The notes below the pieces were generated by a model that made no database searches, was not told the origin of the DNA, and saw only the letters and a list, made by a program, of their open reading frames with translations. Both the position numbers and the translations under genes were made by a program. A stretch of DNA of 64,000 nucleotides from GWE2-42-39 sp942493345 (lineage in GTDB: Bacteria > Bacteroidota > Bacteroidia > Bacteroidales > Prolixibacteraceae), in NCBI GenBank assembly GCA_942493345.1, contig OW818695.1:2542001-2606000 (forward strand). The letters run 5' to 3'. This document shows positions 60,236-64,000 of this stretch, piece by piece. The stretch's first letter is position 1, and every line of letters begins with the position of its first letter.

Positions 60236-61366
60236 CTATTTTGAGGAGTGAAGACGTCCATCCATGTCGTTTTGGAAATCATCGGCAGCCAGCGGAAACC
60301 GAACCGGTTTATTATCGCGTGCCGAGCGGTAAATGGCCGTGAAGAGTTCCACTGTTTTTCTTCCCTGTTCGCCGGTTACCAATGGTTCGCGGTTTTCTTT
60401 TAAAGCCTGAATAAAGTCTTCGATCTGCTCTTTCATGTAAAACACGGTGGCATCAATTTTCTGAAAAAACTCCGAATCTTCTTTTTTCCACTGCTGAAGC
60501 AAATGTTCTTCGCCCGGAACTGTCCACAAATCATTCACCGGAGGTTCGAGTACTCCCGAACGGCCCGCGATAAACATAGCACCGCCATCGGTCTGTACGC
60601 CAACTGATGCGCCGTTTTCTCCGTGAATATGTACCTTCCCGTGAATTCCGGGTTTTTGTGAATTGCTCACCAGGATATTGCCAATTCCTCCGTTTTTAAA
60701 TTTGACGATGGCAACAGCTGTATCTTCCACTTCGATGTACGGATGGTTCAGGTTTTTCCAGATACCGTACACTTCGTCGATGTCGCCCATCATCCAAAGC
60801 AAAATATCGAGTTGATGAGGCGCCTGGTTAACCAAAACGCCGCCGCCTTCCATTTGCCAGGTACCGCGCCATTCATCGGCGTCGTAATAGGCAAGGTCGC
60901 GCCACCCCAGCATGGTAATGGTTCCCAGCGCCGGTTTGCCTATTTTTCCATCTTCTATCGCTTGTTTCACCCGTTTTACCGGGGCATACCAGCGGCGCTG
61001 ACTGATCACGCCAAGTCTCACCCCGTTTTCCCGGCAGGCGGCAATCATTTTGTCGCAATCGCCGAGAGTGGAGGCCAGCGGTTTTTCGACCAAAATATTG
61101 GCTCCGGCCTGTGCCGCTTCAATAGCCGGTTCTTTGTGAAACGGGTGCGGGGTACAAACCACTACCAAATCAATCTGGTTTTCAGTAATCATTTTACTGA
61201 TTGAATGGTATGCTTCTACATTATATTGTGCTGCAAATTTTTCAGCTGTTTCTTTCGAGCGGCTCCAAACAGCAGTGAGTTCAGCTTCCGGTATTTCGAG
61301 AATGGCTTTGGCATGCAGGTGAGCCACTTTTCCGCAGCCCAATATCCCGATTTTGTATTTTTTCAT
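60236..61366 (-). CDS. Gfo/Idh/MocA-family oxidoreductase
   Basis: 376 residues. The NAD(P)-binding Rossmann motif is IGILGCGKVAHLHAKAI at residues 5-21, and the family's catalytic-lysine motif is EKPLAST, with a C-terminal alpha/beta domain (GGGVLVNQAPHQLDILLWMMGD). No signal peptide, so cytosolic. It probably oxidises or reduces a sugar or inositol derivative. It lies 11 bp after the zinc dehydrogenase gene, so the pair likely acts on successive steps of one sugar-alcohol or sugar pathway. Substrate unknown. Confidence 0.9.
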   Translation of the reverse strand: MKKYKIGILGCGKVAHLHAKAILEIPEAELTAVWSRSKETAEKFAAQYNVEAYHSISKMITENQIDLVVVCTPHPFHKEPAIEAAQAGANILVEKPLASTLGDCDKMIAACRENGVRLGVISQRRWYAPVKRVKQAIEDGKIGKPALGTITMLGWRDLAYYDADEWRGTWQMEGGGVLVNQAPHQLDILLWMMGDIDEVYGIWKNLNHPYIEVEDTAVAIVKFKNGGIGNILVSNSQKPGIHGKVHIHGENGASVGVQTDGGAMFIAGRSGVLEPPVNDLWTVPGEEHLLQQWKKEDSEFFQKIDATVFYMKEQIEDFIQALKENREPLVTGEQGRKTVELFTAIYRSARDNKPVRFPLAADDFQNDMDGRLHSSK

Positions 61367-61377
61367 TTCAATAGAAT

Positions 61378-62406
61378 TTAGGGGACAAGTATAACTTTAT
61401 TTAGTCCTTTTTCCTTGTTTTGCAGGCGGACAAACCAATCGGCTCCTTCGCTTAACGGCGCAATAGCCGATAGTTGATCATTCACATTGATTAGTCCCTG
61501 TTCCATTAGTTGAAGCACTTTCTCGTACTCGCCATTGATGGCGCAACTGCCAAGTACTTTCAGTTCCTGTGTAACGACTTTTTGTAAAGGGAATTCGATT
61601 TTTGGCGAAAGGTTGCCTACCAGAACAGCCGTTCCGCCTTTGCGAACCGAGGCGATTGCCGTTGTCACGGTTGTGCTGATACCTACTGCTTCGAAAGCAA
61701 AATCGGCGCCCCGACCGTTGCAAATTTCTTTTACAATCTTTTCAAGATTTTCTGTTTGTGCATTCAGAATAAAATCGGCTCCCGAAAGTCTGGCCTGTTC
61801 CAGTTTTGCATCGTCCAGATCAATTGCAATTATTTTTATTCCTGAAATCTTTAGCAGTTTCACGATGAAAATGCCAATCATGCCAACGCCAACCACCACG
61901 GCTGTGTCGCCCAATTTTATACCCGATCGAGAAATGGAGTGCAAGGCAACTGCCACCGGTTCAACCATGGCGGCATGTTCAAAAGGAACAGCGTCGGGAA
62001 TACGGTACAAAATGTGCTGCGGCACCGATACATATTCGGCAAAAGCGCCATGTTTCCGGTAATCGCCGGGTGAAACACCCAGTACTTTCCGGTTGTCGCT
62101 CAGGTTGTAACGGCCGTTCAGAGTGTACCAGTCATTTAATGGATAAATGGTCGAGTCGAATGTCACCCGGTCGCCCGATTGCCAACCCGTAACATTTTTG
62201 CCTGTTTTTTCAATTACTCCCGAAGCCTCGTGTCCCATGATGATGGGCGGAATGCGGCGTCCGGTGCTTCCATCCATTCCGTGAACGTCCGATCCGCAGA
62301 TGCCACAAGCTTTTACCTGAACCAATACTTCGTCGTCGGCAATTTCGGGAACGGGAACGTCTGTGTATTTAAACTGATTATAAGCCTCAAGAACCAGAGC
62401 TTTCAT
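61378..62406 (-). CDS. Zinc-dependent medium-chain alcohol dehydrogenase (sugar-alcohol type)
   Basis: 342 residues from the ATG at 62406 (MKALVLEAYNQFKYTDV); a longer frame adds 23 unlikely residues. Catalytic zinc ligands lie in KACGICGSDVHGMDG and IIMGHEASGVIEKTG, and the NAD-binding loop is VVGVGMIGIF followed by IAIDLDDAKL. It lacks the four-cysteine structural-zinc lobe in its usual form: the region after GDRVTFDS reads YPLNDWYTLNGRYNL. Closest in style to galactitol-phosphate, sorbitol or threonine dehydrogenases. First gene of a two-gene operon with the oxidoreductase. Confidence 0.88.
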   Translation of the reverse strand: MKALVLEAYNQFKYTDVPVPEIADDEVLVQVKACGICGSDVHGMDGSTGRRIPPIIMGHEASGVIEKTGKNVTGWQSGDRVTFDSTIYPLNDWYTLNGRYNLSDNRKVLGVSPGDYRKHGAFAEYVSVPQHILYRIPDAVPFEHAAMVEPVAVALHSISRSGIKLGDTAVVVGVGMIGIFIVKLLKISGIKIIAIDLDDAKLEQARLSGADFILNAQTENLEKIVKEICNGRGADFAFEAVGISTTVTTAIASVRKGGTAVLVGNLSPKIEFPLQKVVTQELKVLGSCAINGEYEKVLQLMEQGLINVNDQLSAIAPLSEGADWFVRLQNKEKGLNKVILVP

Positions 62407-62599
62407 GTTGATATCGATTTTGTTGAGTTTAACGAGCAGTAAATATAAAGAATTCCTCTCATTTTTGAGATTCATCTCGATGGGCTTAATTTTTTATCTA
62501 TAAAAGCAGGTGTTTTACCGATTTTTTTTACCTGGGAATGAAATTTCAGGTAACCTTTGCGGCCGGTTAAATTTATTCAGGATAAAAAGAGAAAAATTC

Positions 62600-63715
62600 A
62601 TGTCTGTTCCGTATTCATTGGTTTCGAAAACCGGCAATCCACTTCAGTTTTATGACGAATTAGGTTCGGTTACCAATCATGTTCTGGAAAAATGGAATCC
62701 GGTTTTTTTAGAATATATCGTCGATTTTAAAGCCTTTTCGGAAGCGAAGAATTACAAAACATACAGCTCGGAAGAATGCCTGATGGAAATATTGATGCTG
62801 GGCATTTTTGCACGCAATTATTCGCGATATTCGGGCAAACGGATACAATTATATAAACCGTTTTTCGATTATCTCTATTTGCTGCGGAAAAAATACTCTT
62901 CCGTAAAACCAACGGTTGATCGTGTGCGGGGAAAATTGGGAACTTCATTTCTTTTAAAGGAAAGAAATACTTCAGAAAATTACGGATTGCTGATTAAATG
63001 GCTGGAATGTACCCATGAGTTTGACCAGGAAACAGAACGTTTGCAAGTGTGGAATGAATGGCTTCAGCGAAAAGAAGTTGTTTTTCAGAAACAGTTTGCT
63101 GATGATGTAACCGATTTTGCAGGATGGTTTGTTGCCGAAGCTCCGGGAAAACTGGGAAAATACACTTCGGACTGGGAAAAATTTATTGCTGAAACTGCAG
63201 CTGTTTATCCGAACCGGGAAGATCATATTTTCTGTACCCGGAAACCCGAAGAATATTTTCTGAACATGGTTGCTGCCGAAGTAATGAACCGCAGCCTTCG
63301 AAAAGGTTTTGTAAAAACTTCAGAAAAAATATTGCTGTTACCGACCTGTATGGCCCAAAAAACGAACTGCGCTGCCACGATGGAGAATGGACAACTGGTT
63401 TGTCGCAACTGCTCTGCTGGTTGCAATGTGTCGAAATTGAAACAAAAAATGGAACTTCGGCAGGTGAAAACCGTTTTAATTCCTCATTCATCGGGTTTTT
63501 CGAAATACCTGGAACCGTGGAAAAATTCAGAAACCACCGCGCTTATTGGTGTGGCTTGTGTATTGAATTTGTTGGCAGGAGGATACGAAATGCAAAAACT
63601 AAATATCCCCTCGCAATGTATTTTTTTGGATCGTTGTGGGTGCAAAAAACACTGGCTGAGCGGAAACCCAACCCATGTTAATGAGGCTCAACTTGATCGT
63701 TTGCTGGTCGGTTGA
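62600..63715 (+). CDS. DUF116-domain protein
   Basis: 371 residues from the ATG at 62600 (MSVPYSLVSKTGNPLQFYD); the upstream in-frame ATG at 62510 gives an atypical N-terminus. The N-terminal two-thirds is helical. The C-terminal ~130 residues contain the cysteine-rich DUF116 signature: LLLPTCMAQKTNC, VCRNCSAGCNV, ATTALIGVACVLNLL-like ETTALIGVACVLNLLAGG, and FLDRCGCKKHW. The many cysteines suggest metal or Fe-S binding. DUF116 has no settled function. The next gene downstream is rubrerythrin, which may or may not be related. Confidence 0.78.
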   Translation: MSVPYSLVSKTGNPLQFYDELGSVTNHVLEKWNPVFLEYIVDFKAFSEAKNYKTYSSEECLMEILMLGIFARNYSRYSGKRIQLYKPFFDYLYLLRKKYSSVKPTVDRVRGKLGTSFLLKERNTSENYGLLIKWLECTHEFDQETERLQVWNEWLQRKEVVFQKQFADDVTDFAGWFVAEAPGKLGKYTSDWEKFIAETAAVYPNREDHIFCTRKPEEYFLNMVAAEVMNRSLRKGFVKTSEKILLLPTCMAQKTNCAATMENGQLVCRNCSAGCNVSKLKQKMELRQVKTVLIPHSSGFSKYLEPWKNSETTALIGVACVLNLLAGGYEMQKLNIPSQCIFLDRCGCKKHWLSGNPTHVNEAQLDRLLVG

Positions 63716-63775
63716 CCATTCAACAAATAATTACCCATTCTGCAAATTTATTCGGATTTTCAGCCCCGGTTTTGT

Positions 63776-63783
63776 TATATTTG
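63776..63783 (+). promoter_or_regulatory. -7 promoter box of the rubrerythrin gene
   Basis: TATATTTG, perfect TAnnTTTG, 32 bp before the ATG at 63816. The -33 region reads TTC rather than TTG. Confidence 0.55.
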
Positions 63784-63815
63784 TTCTGATCAGAAATAAT
63801 AAATAATCAGAAAAT

Positions 63816-64000
63816 ATGGAATCGATAAAAGGAACAAAAACAGAACAGAACCTGCTGAAAGCATTTGCAGGTGAGTCGCAGGCCAAAAACCGCTACGAAT
63901 TTTTTGCCAAGGAAGCGCGGAAAGAAGGGCTTGAGCAAATTGCTGCTATTTTCGAAGAAACAGCGCTGAACGAGAAAGCACATGCCAAACGTTTTTTCCG
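63816..64000 (+). CDS. Rubrerythrin (partial, N-terminal part)
   Basis: The first 61 residues only; the gene continues past the right edge. MESIKGTKTEQNLLKAFAGESQAKNRY, then EARKEGLEQIAAIFEETALNEKAHAKRFF, is the start of the ferritin-like diiron domain, with the E-x6-Y ligand helix and the E-x2-H motif (ETALNEKAH). Rubrerythrins reduce hydrogen peroxide in anaerobes and microaerophiles, which hints at a low-oxygen habitat. The C-terminal rubredoxin domain cannot be seen here. Confidence 0.92.
   Translation, partial: MESIKGTKTEQNLLKAFAGESQAKNRYEFFAKEARKEGLEQIAAIFEETALNEKAHAKRFF

Overview
The window is a chromosomal segment of a member of the Bacteroidota, probably a marine or sediment Marinilabiliales/Prolixibacteraceae-type organism (the family is inference). 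Signs of the phylum are the TAnnTTTG-type -7 promoter boxes before tRNA and ribosomal genes, weak Shine-Dalgarno sites, an S16 protein with a long Ala/Glu tail, a PorP/SprF protein next to a giant secreted protein with a type IX (type B) C-terminal domain, and two-domain DUF1080 lipoproteins.

Bases 1-21.8 kb are mostly core genes. They hold the F0F1 ATP synthase genes on the minus strand (bactofilin, AtpZ-like, membrane protein, atpB, atpE, atpF, atpH, atpA running off the left edge), then fabH, rpmF, a DUF177 protein, an orphan histidine kinase, dxs, an OmpA-like lipoprotein, a PHP phosphatase, a BtpA-family protein, frr, pyrH and a universal stress protein. A tRNA Gly-Leu-Gly cluster follows, then a small operon (ABC ATPase, permease, GntR regulator, adhesin-head-like protein) with a palindromic operator at its promoter, an O-methyltransferase, an M16 peptidase, tRNA-Phe and rpsP.

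An intact IS982-family insertion sequence (22001-23014) with perfect 14-bp inverted repeats and an 8-bp target duplication sits between rpsP and a four-gene efflux cluster. That cluster has two HlyD/MacA-like adaptors, a MacB-like permease and a TolC-like protein, but no ATPase. Next come malate dehydrogenase, a retropepsin-like protein and several lipoproteins, including an unusual lipobox-bearing acetolactate decarboxylase.

The outstanding element is one 21.8-kb gene (35298-57113, minus strand) for a 7271-residue secreted protein. It holds 45 tandem, indel-free 249-bp (83-residue, four-cysteine) repeats, followed by four progressively more diverged repeat families, cadherin-like domains, an Asp-rich calcium-binding-type region and a type B T9SS sorting domain. 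A PorP/SprF partner gene follows 16 bp downstream. Within the array a block of nine units (2241 bp) is present twice, exactly 23 units apart, with matching synonymous markers; this points to recent segmental duplication and homogenisation.

The right end (57.5-64 kb) carries a GH109-like oxidoreductase-fold lipoprotein, an intergenic multi-hairpin element, a DUF59 protein plus SufE, a Gfo/Idh/MocA oxidoreductase with a zinc alcohol dehydrogenase, a DUF116 protein and the start of a rubrerythrin.
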